Of a stretch of 48,095 bases of DNA, positions 7,806 to 16,784 are shown piece by piece. The stretch's first letter is position 1. Each line of letters starts with the position of its first letter. Source of the stretch: Bifidobacteriaceae bacterium (GTDB taxonomy: Bacteria; Actinomycetota; Actinomycetes; Actinomycetales; WQXJ01); NCBI GenBank assembly GCA_031281585.1, contig JAITFE010000135.1, positions 1-48,095 of the forward strand, given 5' to 3'. Both the position numbers and the translations under genes were made by a program. The notes below the pieces were generated by a model. That model ran no database searches. It was not told where the DNA came from and saw only the letters and a program-made list of their open reading frames with translations.

Positions 7806-8981
7806 TTAGGCGTTGGCGGCGCGCGTTAGGGCCTGGTCCAGGTCTGCCCACAGGTCGTCCACGTTTTCGATGCCGACCGACAGGCGGATCAGGCCTTCCG
7901 GGACGTCGATGAACTCGCCGGGCCAGCGCCGCCGGCGCTCCAGCATCGATTCGACCCCGCCCAGGGAAGTGGCCGGCGCCCAAGACTTGGTCTGCGCGGC
8001 CACGGCGTCCGCCGCCTTCGCGCCCCCTGCCAGCTCAATCGAGATGATGCACCCGAAGCCCGTCATCTGGCCCTTGGCCGTGGCGTGGCCGGGATGCGAG
8101 GCCAGCGACGGATGAATGACCCGCTCGACTGCGGCGTGCGACTCGAGCCGCCGCGCCAGGGTGGCGGCCGAGGCGTTCGACCGCTCGGTTCGCAAAGCCA
8201 GGGTCCTAAGGCCGCGCAGGAGCAGGAAACCGTCGAACGCGGACGGGGTGGCTCCGCGAATCCGGCGGAAGTCCCGCAAGGCGGTGTCCTGGTCCGCTGA
8301 TCCCGCCACCGCGGCCCCCAGAATCAGGTCGCTGTGGCCGCCCAGGCACTTGGAGGCCGAATGGACCACCACGTCCGCGCCCCAGTCGAGGGGCCGCTGG
8401 CCCAACGGGGTGGCAATCGTGTTGTCGACCGCCACAATCGCGCCGACCTCGTGCGCGGCGGCCACCAGCGCGGGGCCGTCGGCGATCTCCAGCAGCGGGT
8501 TGGTCGGCGTCTCGATCCAGAGCATCGCGGCCGGGGCGCTTCCCTCGCCGCCGGCCAGCGCCGCGATCACGTCTTCGGTGCGGTCGATCGGCAGGGTGGA
8601 CAGCCGGATGCGCCCGTGGGAGGCGAGTTCGCGGGCCAGGGCCAAGGTGCCGTTGTAGGCGTGCGACGGCATCACCAGGCGCCCGCCCATTGGCATCAGC
8701 GAGAAGGCGGCGTCGATCGCGGCCATGCCGGATGAGAACAACACCGCGTCGTGCGGGCCGCCCTCGAGCAGGCCGATCACCTGTTCGGTCGGGTGGTTGG
8801 AGGGATTGTCATAACGGGCGTAGGACGGCTCCCGCTCGCCCGGAATGCCTCTCGAAATAAAAGTGGAACTGAACAGCACCGGGGGATTCACAGGTTCGCC
8901 CTGCTCCCATTCGGGCCTGCCGGCGGCTACCACCGCCGTGTCGGGGGACAAATCCGCATAGAAACTACGGGCAAGTGCCAT
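7806..8981 (-). CDS. metB: Cystathionine gamma-synthase-like PLP enzyme (trans-sulfuration family)
   Basis: A 391-residue Cys/Met-metabolism PLP enzyme. The PLP lysine lies in VVVHSASKCLGGHSD. Other landmarks are the SYARYDNPSNHPTEQVI block, the FSSGMAAIDAAFS cofactor loop, ETPTNPLLEIADG, and the C-terminal SLGGVESMLERR followed by LIRLSVGIENVDDLW. These fit cystathionine gamma-synthase/lyase; the exact reaction (succinyl/acetyl-homoserine plus cysteine, or cleavage) cannot be fixed from sequence. The open frame reaches 9227, but the ATG at 8981 is 8 nt downstream of a TAGACT box and starts a normal N-terminus, so leaderless translation is likely. A methionine/cysteine role agrees with a possible sulfur function of the convergent operon, but the link is only positional. 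Confidence 0.87.
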   Translation of the reverse strand: MALARSFYADLSPDTAVVAAGRPEWEQGEPVNPPVLFSSTFISRGIPGEREPSYARYDNPSNHPTEQVIGLLEGGPHDAVLFSSGMAAIDAAFSLMPMGGRLVMPSHAYNGTLALARELASHGRIRLSTLPIDRTEDVIAALAGGEGSAPAAMLWIETPTNPLLEIADGPALVAAAHEVGAIVAVDNTIATPLGQRPLDWGADVVVHSASKCLGGHSDLILGAAVAGSADQDTALRDFRRIRGATPSAFDGFLLLRGLRTLALRTERSNASAATLARRLESHAAVERVIHPSLASHPGHATAKGQMTGFGCIISIELAGGAKAADAVAAQTKSWAPATSLGGVESMLERRRRWPGEFIDVPEGLIRLSVGIENVDDLWADLDQALTRAANA

Positions 8982-9213
8982 GACTGTAGAGTCTACGGCC
9001 GTCCCGGCGGGCGAAACGAGGCAACAGATAACAAAACGGCCACGGCTTGCGGGGCTGCCAGACGGCATCGGCGGACCGGGCGGACTGAGCGGACCAGACG
9101 GCATCGGCGGACTCGGCGGACTTGGCGGCCGTTCGGCGTTGTTCGCTGACGGCTCCGCCCGGCGCGAACGGTTGACGACCGCCAGACGTGGGCGCGCTGT
9201 TACGGTATTTGGC
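8982..9213. other. Intergenic region with short GGCGGAC-type repeats
   Basis: This is the divergent spacer between the metB-like gene and glmS. It contains the -10 boxes of both genes. Bases about 9061-9130 form a run of degenerate CATCGGCGGAC / GGCGGACT units, including two copies of GACGGCATCGGCGG at 9061 and 9098. The same motif recurs elsewhere in the window. No convincing gene is seen. Confidence 0.6.
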
Positions 9214-11070
9214 ATGTGCGGAATCATTGGCTACGTGGGCCCGGTCGACTCGGGACGCCCGCTGGAGGTGGCGCGCGAGGCCCTGGCGCGGCTGCAATAC
9301 CGGGGCTATGACTCCGCCGGGATTGTGGTGGCGAACGCGCGGGGCCTGCACTTTGTGAAGAAGGCCGGCAAACTGTCCGTGCTTGAGGAGGCGTTGGAGG
9401 CCCAGCCCCTGCCCCCCGCGACGGCGGCGATTGGGCACACCCGTTGGGCCACCCACGGCGGCCCAACCGACGTCAACGCCCATCCGCACCTGAGCGAAGA
9501 CGGCTCGGTGGCCGTGGTCCACAACGGCATCTTGGAGAACCACCAGGCGCTCCGCGCGGAACTGATGGGGGCGGGCGTCGCCTTCCAGTCGGAGACCGAC
9601 ACGGAAGTGGCCGCCCATCTGCTGGCCCGCGCCTATTCCGAACTGGGGGACCTGCCGGAGGCGATGCGGGCGGTGGCGCGGCGGCTCGAGGGCGCGTTCA
9701 CGCTGCTGGCGGTGGCGGGGGACAATCCCCACCTGGTGGTCGGGGCCCGGCGCACGTCGCCGCTGGTGGTAGGACTGGGGGAGGGGGAGAACTTTCTCGG
9801 CTCGGACGTGGCCGCGTTTGTCGCCCAAACCGACCGGGCCCTCGAACTGGGCCAAGACCAGGTGGTCACCATCACCCCGACCAACGTGACCGTGACGGAT
9901 TTCGACGGCCGGGCGGTCCAGCCGCGCGAGTTCACGGTGGACTGGGACGCCTCCGCGGCGGTCAAAGGCGGTTTCCCCACTTTCATGGACAAAGAGATCC
10001 ACGACCAGCCGGACGCGGTGCGGGACACGCTGCTGGGCCGCCTGACGCCGAACGGCCAGTTGCAACTGGACGAATTGCGGGTGGACGAATCTCTGCTTCG
10101 GTCGGTGGACAAGATCGTGGTGATCGCCTGCGGCACCGCCGCCTACGCCGGCCATGTCGCCAAGTACGCCATTGAGCACTGGTGCCGCATCCCGGTCGAG
10201 GTCGAATTGGCGCACGAGTTCCGTTACCGGGACCCGGTGGTGGGCGCGAAGACGTTGGTGGTGGCGATCTCCCAGTCCGGGGAGACCATGGACACCATCA
10301 TGGCCATCCGCCACGCCCGCGAGCAGGGCGCGAAGGTGATCGCGGTGGTCAACACCATGGGCTCGACGATCGCCCGTGAATCGGACGCCGCCCTTTACAC
10401 GCACGCCGGGCCGGAGGTCGCGGTCGCGTCCACGAAGGCCTTCCTGGCGCAGATCACCGCCACCTACCTGCTGGGGCTTTACCTGGCCCAACTGCGCGGC
10501 ACCATGTTCCCGGACGAGATCCGGTCCGTGCTGCGCGAACTTGAGGCCATGCCCGCCAAGGTGCAGCGGGTGATTGACGGCGAAGGCGCGATCAGGGCGC
10601 TGGCGGACCGGATGAAAGACGTCAGCTCGGTGCTTTTCCTGGGCCGGCATGTGGGCTATCCGGTGGCCATGGAGGGTGCCCTGAAGCTCAAAGAACTCGC
10701 CTACATCCACGCCGAGGGGTTCGCGGCGGGGGAGCTGAAACACGGCCCGATCGCCTTGATCGACCAGGGCCAGGCCGTGTTTGTGGTGGTGCCGAGCCCC
10801 AGGGGCCGCGACGTGCTCCACGACAAGGTTTTGTCCAACATCCAAGAGGTCCGCGCCCGCGGCGCCCGCACTTTGGTGGTGGCGGAGGAAGGCGACGACG
10901 CGGTGGCCCAGCACGCCGAAGCCGTCTTTTGGGTGCCGCAGACGCCCACGCTGCTGGCCCCGTTGGTGGCGGTGGTGCCGTTGCAGATCTTCGCGTGCGC
11001 GTTGGCCACGGCCAAAGGCTTGGACGTGGACCAGCCGCGCAACTTGGCCAAGTCGGTTACCGTCGAGTGA
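9214..11070 (+). CDS. glmS: Glutamine--fructose-6-phosphate aminotransferase (isomerizing)
   Basis: GlmS makes glucosamine-6-phosphate from fructose-6-phosphate and glutamine, the first step toward UDP-GlcNAc and peptidoglycan. The 618-residue protein begins MCGIIGYVG, with Cys2 as the Ntn amidotransferase nucleophile. The N-terminal domain carries IGHTRWATHG and VVHNGILENH. Two SIS sugar-isomerase domains follow, with the sugar-phosphate loops VIACGTAAYAG and AISQSGETMDT, and the C-terminus ends NLAKSVTVE as in the family. The open frame extends upstream to 8980, but the ATG at 9214 puts the catalytic cysteine at position 2 as required. A TACGGT box ends 7 nt before the ATG, suggesting a leaderless mRNA. 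No glmS ribozyme-like leader is present. Confidence 0.98.
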   Translation: MCGIIGYVGPVDSGRPLEVAREALARLQYRGYDSAGIVVANARGLHFVKKAGKLSVLEEALEAQPLPPATAAIGHTRWATHGGPTDVNAHPHLSEDGSVAVVHNGILENHQALRAELMGAGVAFQSETDTEVAAHLLARAYSELGDLPEAMRAVARRLEGAFTLLAVAGDNPHLVVGARRTSPLVVGLGEGENFLGSDVAAFVAQTDRALELGQDQVVTITPTNVTVTDFDGRAVQPREFTVDWDASAAVKGGFPTFMDKEIHDQPDAVRDTLLGRLTPNGQLQLDELRVDESLLRSVDKIVVIACGTAAYAGHVAKYAIEHWCRIPVEVELAHEFRYRDPVVGAKTLVVAISQSGETMDTIMAIRHAREQGAKVIAVVNTMGSTIARESDAALYTHAGPEVAVASTKAFLAQITATYLLGLYLAQLRGTMFPDEIRSVLRELEAMPAKVQRVIDGEGAIRALADRMKDVSSVLFLGRHVGYPVAMEGALKLKELAYIHAEGFAAGELKHGPIALIDQGQAVFVVVPSPRGRDVLHDKVLSNIQEVRARGARTLVVAEEGDDAVAQHAEAVFWVPQTPTLLAPLVAVVPLQIFACALATAKGLDVDQPRNLAKSVTVE

Positions 11071-11169
11071 CGGCCGGTTGGCCCGGCGGCGGCTGCCCGC
11101 GGCTCCGCCCCGCTTGGCGGTTTGCCCGCCTGGTCGTTCGGTTGTTCAATCGCAAAAGGGGGTAAACAG

Positions 11170-12033
11170 ATGGGATTCGACGATGCCGCCGCGCTCGCTT
11201 GGGTGAACGGCCAGTTGACGCCCGCGGGGCAGGCGACCTTGCCCTTGCTGGACCACGGCATCACCGTGGGGGACGGGGTGTTCGAGGCGATAAAGGTGGT
11301 CAACGGCCGGGTTTTCGCGCTGACCAGGCATATTCGCCGGATGGCCCGCTCCGCCGCTGGGCTGGGGCTGGAGTTCCCCGGCGAGGACGTGGTTCGGCGC
11401 GTTGTGGCGGAGGTGGTGGAGGCGAACGCCGCCCTGCTGACCGGCCCCGCCGACGTCCTCAGGATCACCTTGACGGCGGGCAGGGGAGCCGTCGGGTCGT
11501 CCCGCGTGGCCGGCGCCCGGCCATCCCTGTTCGCGTTGGTCACCAGCCATGACCTGGAACCAGCCACTACCAGCGTGATCACCGTGCCGTTCACCCGCAA
11601 TCCGCATGGCGCCCTGGCCGGGTTGAAGACCACTTCCTACGCCGAGAACGCCTTGGCGTTGGCGTTGGCCCAGGCCGCCGGCGCCTCCGAGGCGCTGTTC
11701 CCCAACACCGAGGGTCGGTTGACCGAGGGCACCGGGTCGAACGTCTTCCTGGTGTTGGACGGGCGGTTGGTCACCCCGCCGCTCGCCGACGGGCCGCTGG
11801 GCGGCGTGACCCGCGACCTGCTGCTGGAGTGGACGGACGCGGTCGAGGAGTCTGTGCCGATGGCCGCGTTACGGGAGGCGGAGGAGGTCTTCATCACTTC
11901 GACCGGGCGAAACGTGCAGGCGGTGGTGCAAATCGACGGCGTGGCGGCGGGTGGCGGCCGGCTCGGCCCGGTCACGCGCCGGGCGGCGGAGGCGTTCGCG
12001 GCGGGTCAGGCCCGCAGCTTTGACCCGGCGTAA
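11170..12033 (+). CDS. pabC: Class IV aminotransferase / aminodeoxychorismate lyase-like
   Basis: A 287-residue fold-type IV PLP enzyme. Landmarks are LLDHGITVGDGVFEAIKVVNG near the N-terminus, the PLP lysine in AGLKTTSYAENALA, EALFPNTEGRLTEGTGSNVFLV, and the late EEVFITSTGRNVQAV segment. This set fits 4-amino-4-deoxychorismate lyase (folate precursor p-aminobenzoate) and also branched-chain or D-amino-acid aminotransferases. The absence of other folate or branched-chain genes nearby leaves the reaction open. The ATG at 11170 follows an AAAGGGGG ribosome site 6-7 nt upstream; the open frame to 11122 is less likely coding. It occupies the position between glmS and nnr where acpS is often found in actinobacteria. 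Confidence 0.82.
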   Translation: MGFDDAAALAWVNGQLTPAGQATLPLLDHGITVGDGVFEAIKVVNGRVFALTRHIRRMARSAAGLGLEFPGEDVVRRVVAEVVEANAALLTGPADVLRITLTAGRGAVGSSRVAGARPSLFALVTSHDLEPATTSVITVPFTRNPHGALAGLKTTSYAENALALALAQAAGASEALFPNTEGRLTEGTGSNVFLVLDGRLVTPPLADGPLGGVTRDLLLEWTDAVEESVPMAALREAEEVFITSTGRNVQAVVQIDGVAAGGGRLGPVTRRAAEAFAAGQARSFDPA

Positions 12034-12071
12034 AGCGCAATTCTCCCCCGATTGCGAATAGGCTAGCAACG

Positions 12072-13667
12072 ATGATTTCCAGTTATACCGCCGCTCAAGT
12101 CGATTCCGCCGAGAGGGCCGTGATGGAGCGGCTCCCGCAAGGCGAGTTGATGGCCCGCGCCGCCCAGGCGGCTGCCAATGTGATCCTGGGAGAGCTCCGG
12201 AAACGGCGCGGCAACGCAGCGGGAGGCACGGTCTTCCTGCTGGTCGGCACCGGCAACAACGGGGGCGACGCGCTGTTCGCCGGGGCCCGGCTGGCGGGCC
12301 GGGGCGTGGCCGTGACGGCGGTGGCCGTGGGCGTCCGCGTCCACCAGGCGGGACGGGCCGCGTTCGAGGCGGCCGGCGGCCGCCTGCGCACCATCGCGGA
12401 GGGCGGGCCCGGCATTTACACGCCGATCGAGCAGGTCGCCGAACAGGCCCGCGGCTGCGACGTGATTGTGGACGCGCTGCTCGGCATCGGCTCGCGCGGC
12501 CCCCTCTCCGGGCATTCGGCCGCGCTGGTCACCACCCTGATTGTGGAGGCCGGGCTGGACGCGCCGCTGCGCTACCGGCGCCAAACGCGGCCCACGGTGG
12601 TGGCTGTGGACTTGCCGAGCGGGATCGGCGTCGATGACGGCTCGGTGGGCGGACAGGTTTTGCCGGCGGACGTGACGGTGACCTTTGGCGCTTACAAGCC
12701 GGCGGCGCTGCTGCCGCCCGCCTCGGGGCTGTTCGGGAGGGTCGAACTGGTCGACTTGGGCCTGGCGCCGCACCTGGAGGAGGCGGGGGCGCCCACGGCC
12801 CGGCGGATTCAGGCGGCCGACGCGTTGGGGCTGTGGCCGGTGCCGCGCCGGTCGGACCACAAGTACAGCCGAGGCGTGCTCGGGGTGGTGGCCGGTTCGG
12901 AGACCTATCCGGGCGCGGCGGTGCTGACCACGGCCGCCGCCGTCGCCACCGGCGTCGGCATGGTGCGTTACCTGGGGCCGGACCGGGCGGTGGAACGGGT
13001 GCTGTCGCGGCGGCCGGAGGTGGTGCCGGGCGGCGGGCGCGTGAACGCGTGGGCGCTGGGGCCCGGCGTGGCCCCCGGCGCGGATGACCAAATCTCCCGC
13101 ATTGGGCGGGCGTTGAAGTGGGCCAAGGCCGAACGGGTCCCGTCGGTGCTGGACGCCGGAGGGTTCCAGCTTCTGCCGGAGGCGCCCGCTCGGCTTGACC
13201 CGTGGATCATCTTGACGCCCCACGCGGGCGAGATGGCCACGTTGCTGAGCGACCGGGGAGTGGCGACCGAGCGCTCCCAGGTTGAGCGGCAGCCGGTGGC
13301 CTACGCCAAGCTCGCGGCCGAGTTGGTCGGGGGCACCATCTTGCTGAAAGGCCCGGCCACTGTGATCGCGGGCCAGGACGATTCGCTTTACGTGGAGGAC
13401 GAGGGCACCCCGTGGCTGGCCACGGCGGGCACCGGCGACGTTCTGACGGGCCTGATCGGCGCGCTGCTGGCCGGACACGGCGACTCGGTGGCGATTGTGC
13501 CGGAGCTCCCGGCCCAACTGGCGGCCTTGGGCGCCATGGTCCACGGCCGGGCGGCGGTCCGGGCGTGCGGCGCGGACGCGGCCGCCGGCTCGATCGGCAA
13601 ACCGATCGCCGCCCTGGACGTGATCCAGGCCCTCCCGGACACAATCGAGTCCCTCCTCCGCCGCTAA
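12072..13667 (+). CDS. nnr: Bifunctional NAD(P)H-hydrate epimerase / ADP-dependent NAD(P)H-hydrate dehydratase
   Basis: This enzyme repairs hydrated NAD(P)H (NADHX/NADPHX). The 531-residue protein has both domains fused. The N-terminal YjeF_N epimerase domain carries GTGNNGGDALFAGARL near residue 58 and VDLPSGIGVDDG near 180. The C-terminal YjeF_C kinase-fold dehydratase carries HKYSRGVLGVVAGSETYPGA near 258, ILTPHAGEMATLL near 380 and AGTGDVLTGLIGALLAG near 455. The ATG at 12072 lies 7 nt after a TAGGCT box and has no ribosome site, so leaderless initiation is likely. It sits directly upstream of alr, an arrangement widespread in actinobacteria. Confidence 0.95.
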   Translation: MISSYTAAQVDSAERAVMERLPQGELMARAAQAAANVILGELRKRRGNAAGGTVFLLVGTGNNGGDALFAGARLAGRGVAVTAVAVGVRVHQAGRAAFEAAGGRLRTIAEGGPGIYTPIEQVAEQARGCDVIVDALLGIGSRGPLSGHSAALVTTLIVEAGLDAPLRYRRQTRPTVVAVDLPSGIGVDDGSVGGQVLPADVTVTFGAYKPAALLPPASGLFGRVELVDLGLAPHLEEAGAPTARRIQAADALGLWPVPRRSDHKYSRGVLGVVAGSETYPGAAVLTTAAAVATGVGMVRYLGPDRAVERVLSRRPEVVPGGGRVNAWALGPGVAPGADDQISRIGRALKWAKAERVPSVLDAGGFQLLPEAPARLDPWIILTPHAGEMATLLSDRGVATERSQVERQPVAYAKLAAELVGGTILLKGPATVIAGQDDSLYVEDEGTPWLATAGTGDVLTGLIGALLAGHGDSVAIVPELPAQLAALGAMVHGRAAVRACGADAAAGSIGKPIAALDVIQALPDTIESLLRR

Positions 13668-13817
13668 CCCAACGTAGGCCCACCCCCCATCCCCGCAGGT
13701 CTGCCCGTCCCCCTGTCGAGACGCTGGGGACGCACGTTTCCCCGGCCGCACGGGCACCCGTCCGGGCGTCGGCGGACGGGAGAACCAGGGGCGGGCCAGT
13801 CGGTAGGATCGACGGCC

Positions 13818-15098
13818 ATGAGCCACTCGCGCCTGATCGTGGACCTCGGGGCCATCCGCGCCAACGCCGCCCGTCTGCTTGAAGCCGCCAACGGCGCCGA
13901 GTTGATGGCGGTCGTCAAAGCCAACGCCTACGGGCATGGGGCCGCGCCGGTGGCCCGCGCGGCCATCGAGGCGGGGGCCTCCTACCTGGGGGCCGCCCAG
14001 TTGGCGGAAGCGCTCGACGTGGCCGCGGCCCTGGGCGCGGCGCGGCGCGGCGCGCGAATCCTCGCCTGGATCTACGGGCCGGACGCCCCCTTTGGCGCCG
14101 GGATTGAAAACGGGATTGAACTGGGGGTCTCCTCCGAACCGGCCCTGGACGCCATCGCGGAAGCCGCCCGCGCGCTGGGGGAACCGGCCGTGGTCCATCT
14201 GAAACTCGACACGGGCCTGGGGCGGGCGGGCGCGCCGCGCGACCGCTGGGAGGGCCTGGTGCGCCGGTCGCTGGCGTTGGCCGCAGAGGGCGCCGTCGAA
14301 CTGCGGGGCGCCTGGAGCCACTTCGCCTACGCGGACGATCCGGGGAACCCGACCATCGCCGCGCAAATGGAGGCCTTCGCAGACGGGCTGGCGCTGGCGG
14401 AGCGCCTGGGCGCCAGCTTCGAGGTGCGCCACCTCGCCAACTCGGCGGCTTTGTTGACCGGCCTGCCGGTCACGTACGACCTGGTCAGGCCCGGTTTGGC
14501 GCTGTACGGCCTGAGCCCTGTCCCGGAGGTGGCCAGCCCGGCCGAATTGGGCCTCAGGCCCGCCATGACCTTCGAGTCTTTCCTGTCCCTGGTCAAGACC
14601 GTTCCGGCCGGGCAAGGGCTGTCCTACGGGCACGCCTACGTGACGCCCGTCCGCACGGTCACGGGGCTGGTGCCGCTCGGCTACGCGGACGGGATCCCGC
14701 GCGCCGCCTCCAACGCGGGCCCGGCGCGGGTGGGCGGCCGCAACCTGAAGGTCGCCGGACGGGTCTGCATGGACCAGTTCGTCCTGGACCTCGGCCCGGA
14801 CGCCCCCGACCGGGCGGGCGACCGCGTGGTCCTCTTCGGGCCCGGAGCAGACGGAGAACCCACCGCCCAACACTGGGCCGATGCCGTCGGCACCATTTCC
14901 TACGAAATCACCACCCGGTTGCCCGCTCACCTCGAGCGGGTCTACGTGAACGCGTCCCCAGGGCCGGTGCCGCCGCCCGGCGGGGAGGCGACGTCCCAAG
15001 GGATTGGGGCGCGGCCGGGAGAGGGCGCGGAACCGGCGGGCACGGCCGCCCAGTCGCCGGATCGAGATGGCCGCCCCCGCGCGGGGGCGGAGCGTTGA
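13818..15098 (+). CDS. alr: Alanine racemase
   Basis: Alr interconverts L- and D-alanine for peptidoglycan. In the 426-residue protein the PLP-binding lysine is in AVVKANAYGHG near residue 36. HLKLDTGLGRAG near 133, the LRGAWSHFAYADD strand, the YDLVRPGLALYGLSP segment and the second-subunit tyrosine region GQGLSYGHAYVTP near 262 are present, as is the GRVCMDQFVLDLG block. The racemase fold ends near residue 375 with ITTRLPAHLERVYV; about 50 Pro/Gly/Ala-rich residues follow that are not part of the fold. The ATG at 13818 lies 8 nt after TAGGAT, so the mRNA may be leaderless. The stop overlaps the TTG start of tsaE. Confidence 0.95.
   Translation: MSHSRLIVDLGAIRANAARLLEAANGAELMAVVKANAYGHGAAPVARAAIEAGASYLGAAQLAEALDVAAALGAARRGARILAWIYGPDAPFGAGIENGIELGVSSEPALDAIAEAARALGEPAVVHLKLDTGLGRAGAPRDRWEGLVRRSLALAAEGAVELRGAWSHFAYADDPGNPTIAAQMEAFADGLALAERLGASFEVRHLANSAALLTGLPVTYDLVRPGLALYGLSPVPEVASPAELGLRPAMTFESFLSLVKTVPAGQGLSYGHAYVTPVRTVTGLVPLGYADGIPRAASNAGPARVGGRNLKVAGRVCMDQFVLDLGPDAPDRAGDRVVLFGPGADGEPTAQHWADAVGTISYEITTRLPAHLERVYVNASPGPVPPPGGEATSQGIGARPGEGAEPAGTAAQSPDRDGRPRAGAER
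15071..15090. promoter_or_regulatory. 20-nt perfect GC palindrome before tsaE start
   Basis: Bases 15071-15090 read CCGCCCCCGCGCGGGGGCGG, a perfect self-complementary sequence. It is in the last codons of alr and ends 4 nt before the TTG start of tsaE. As RNA it could form a hairpin at the place where the tsaE ribosome site should be, and no purine-rich site is otherwise visible there. It may tune coupled translation; this is inference. Confidence 0.5.
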
Positions 15099-15634
15099 CC
15101 GCCGGCCCAACCGCCACTGTGGGGCTTCCCACGGCCGAGCACACCCGCGCCCTGGGGCGGCGCCTGGCCGGATTAACGCGCGCGGGCGACCTGCTGATTC
15201 TCTCCGGGGACCTGGGGGCCGGCAAGACCACGTTGGTGCAAGGTCTGGGCGAAGGGCTGGGTGTGCGCGGAAGGATTAGCTCGCCGACTTTTGTGATCGC
15301 CCGCTTCCACCCCGTCCTGGGTGCCGGGCCGGGCTTGCTGCACGTGGACGCATACCGTCTGGACGGCTTGGACCAGCTCGACGACCTTGACCTGGACACC
15401 GAGGCCGAGGCGGCCGTGACCGCCGTCGAATGGGGTGCGGGCCTGGCCGAGCGGCTGGCCGCCGACAGGCTGGAGATTACCCTCGACCGTCCCCACGGCG
15501 AGGGGGCTGGAAGGCAAGAGGAGCGGCGGGCGCGGCTGGACGGCATCGGGCACCGTTGGCGGGGCGTCAACCTGGCGGAACTGGCGAGCGTTGCCTCGCC
15601 CGCCGGTCCGGGCGGACGGGACGTGGCGGGTTAG
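15095..15634 (+). CDS. tsaE: tRNA threonylcarbamoyladenosine biosynthesis ATPase TsaE
   Basis: TsaE is the P-loop ATPase that works with TsaB and TsaD to make the t6A base at position 37 of ANN-decoding tRNAs. In this 179-residue protein the Walker A motif GDLGAGKTT is near residue 39, followed by RISSPTFVIARFHP (switch-like SPTF motif), LLHVDAYRLDGLDQLDDL and AVEWGAG, all typical. The C-terminal ~30 residues are variable. The chosen start is TTG at 15095, overlapping the alr stop (TTGA); GTG at 15119 is an alternative. The stop codon TAG overlaps the stop of the small gene on the other strand by three bases. Confidence 0.92.
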   Translation: MTAGPTATVGLPTAEHTRALGRRLAGLTRAGDLLILSGDLGAGKTTLVQGLGEGLGVRGRISSPTFVIARFHPVLGAGPGLLHVDAYRLDGLDQLDDLDLDTEAEAAVTAVEWGAGLAERLAADRLEITLDRPHGEGAGRQEERRARLDGIGHRWRGVNLAELASVASPAGPGGRDVAG

Positions 15635-15840
15635 GCGGGCGGGTCGTTGGGCGTCACCGCAGCGGCAGGTGCGGGCGGCTCCGAGGGCGGCACCTTGATC
15701 GCCATGGCGCCGCTGTCCAAGACGCTGTCCCAAGGCGGGCCCTCGGCGACCCACTCGTGGATGTCCTGGCGCTTGCGCTCCTTCTCCTCGTTGAGATACT
15801 CCAGTCCGGGTTGGAAGAACTCCAGTGGATTGCCGGTCAC
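15631..15840 (-). CDS. Small conserved-looking protein (DUF6191-like)
   Basis: A 69-residue protein beginning with the pattern GNPLEFFQPGLEYLNEEKERKR, which I recognise from short actinobacterial proteins of unknown function (DUF6191-like). An acidic/basic helix is followed by a Pro/Ala-rich tail. It is on the opposite strand to its neighbours and converges with tsaE, their stop codons overlapping (TTAG). The GTG start at 15840 is 6 nt downstream of a TAGACT box with no ribosome site, the same leaderless layout as nearby genes. That shared layout is the main support for it being real. The function is unknown. Confidence 0.65.
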   Translation of the reverse strand: MTGNPLEFFQPGLEYLNEEKERKRQDIHEWVAEGPPWDSVLDSGAMAIKVPPSEPPAPAAAVTPNDPPA

Positions 15841-15920
15841 AAATTGAGTCTACGGGGGGCGGGCGGTCGGGCCGGGCGGAACGCGCGACAGCGGCAATCG
15901 GCGTGGTTAGGCTTGGGGGC

Positions 15921-16784
15921 GTGCCCCAAGCCCGTCCCATCGGCCTGAAAGCCGCCCTGATCCTGGCGGTCGCGGCCCAGTTGTCGGTTAATGCGGGCTC
16001 CGGGTTCGCGGTCAGGGCTTTTGACCTGGCCAGCCCGGCGGCCATGGTCGTTTTCCGGAACGGCCTGTCCGCGCTGGTGCTGCTGGTGGTGTTCCGGCCC
16101 CGGCTGCGCGGGATCAGCCGCGAGGGCTGGCGGGCGACAATCGCCTACGGGCTCTCCATGGTGGTCATGAACAGCTTCTTTTACGAGGCGATCGACCTGA
16201 TCCCGGTCGGCCCGGCCGTCACCATGGAGATGCTGGGGCCGTTGGCCCTGTCCGTTGTCTTGGTGCGGCGCTGGCGGGCCTGGCTCTGGGCGGCGCTGGC
16301 GTTGGCGGGGGTCGCCACGCTGTCCGGGTTTTCGCTGGCCGGGGTCAACGTCTTGGGCACCGTTTTCATCCTGATCGCGGGAGCGGCGTGGGCTTGCTAC
16401 ATCCTCGCGGCCCGCTGGGTGGGACGGTGCTGGCCCAGCGGCGACGGCCTGGCGATCGGCCTGGCGGTGGCCGCCCTGGCCTCCTTGCCCCGCGGCCTGC
16501 CGGACCTGATAGCGCCCGCCGTGACGTTGGAGGCGGTCGGCTGGGGGGCCCTGGTAGCGCTGCTCGGCACCTTGGTGCCCTACGGCCTGGAGATGGTCGC
16601 CCTGCGCGGTATGTCGGCCGCCACCTTCGGCGTCACGAGCGCCCTGGCGCCAGCCTCGGCGGCACTGTTCGGCTGGATGATCGCGGGGCAGGGGATGGAC
16701 TGGTGGGCTGCGGGCGGAATGGTCCTGGTCATGGCCGCGTCGGCGGGGGCCGCCCGCGACGAGGCCCTGGGGCGCGCCCTATAA
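15921..16784 (+). CDS. EamA/DMT-family transporter (RhtA-like)
   Basis: A 287-residue integral membrane protein with about ten hydrophobic segments arranged as two EamA repeats. Repeat 1 includes FAVRAFDLASPAAMVVFRNGLSALVLL and PVGPAVTMEMLGPLALSV; repeat 2 includes LGTVFILIAGAAWACYILAARWVG and ALLGTLVPYGLEMVALRGMSAATFG. The pattern is close to RhtA-type threonine/homoserine exporters, though the substrate is not certain. The open frame starts at 15825, but GTG at 15921 lies 7 nt after a TAGGCT box and gives the right N-terminus. It interrupts the usual tsaE-tsaB linkage. Its stop codon forms part of the -10 box of tsaB. Confidence 0.87.
   Translation: MPQARPIGLKAALILAVAAQLSVNAGSGFAVRAFDLASPAAMVVFRNGLSALVLLVVFRPRLRGISREGWRATIAYGLSMVVMNSFFYEAIDLIPVGPAVTMEMLGPLALSVVLVRRWRAWLWAALALAGVATLSGFSLAGVNVLGTVFILIAGAAWACYILAARWVGRCWPSGDGLAIGLAVAALASLPRGLPDLIAPAVTLEAVGWGALVALLGTLVPYGLEMVALRGMSAATFGVTSALAPASAALFGWMIAGQGMDWWAAGGMVLVMAASAGAARDEALGRAL

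Noticed and set aside
9061-9130. CRISPR-like array before glmS
   Set aside because: Units are short, degenerate and not spaced by unique spacers; it is a low-complexity GGCGGAC run.
8965-10914. A 649-codon minus-strand open frame opposite glmS
   Set aside because: Antisense shadow; no family features, and glmS is unambiguous.
12063-15110. A 1015-codon minus-strand open frame opposite nnr and alr
   Set aside because: Shadow frame created by high-GC third positions; the plus-strand genes have complete catalytic motifs.
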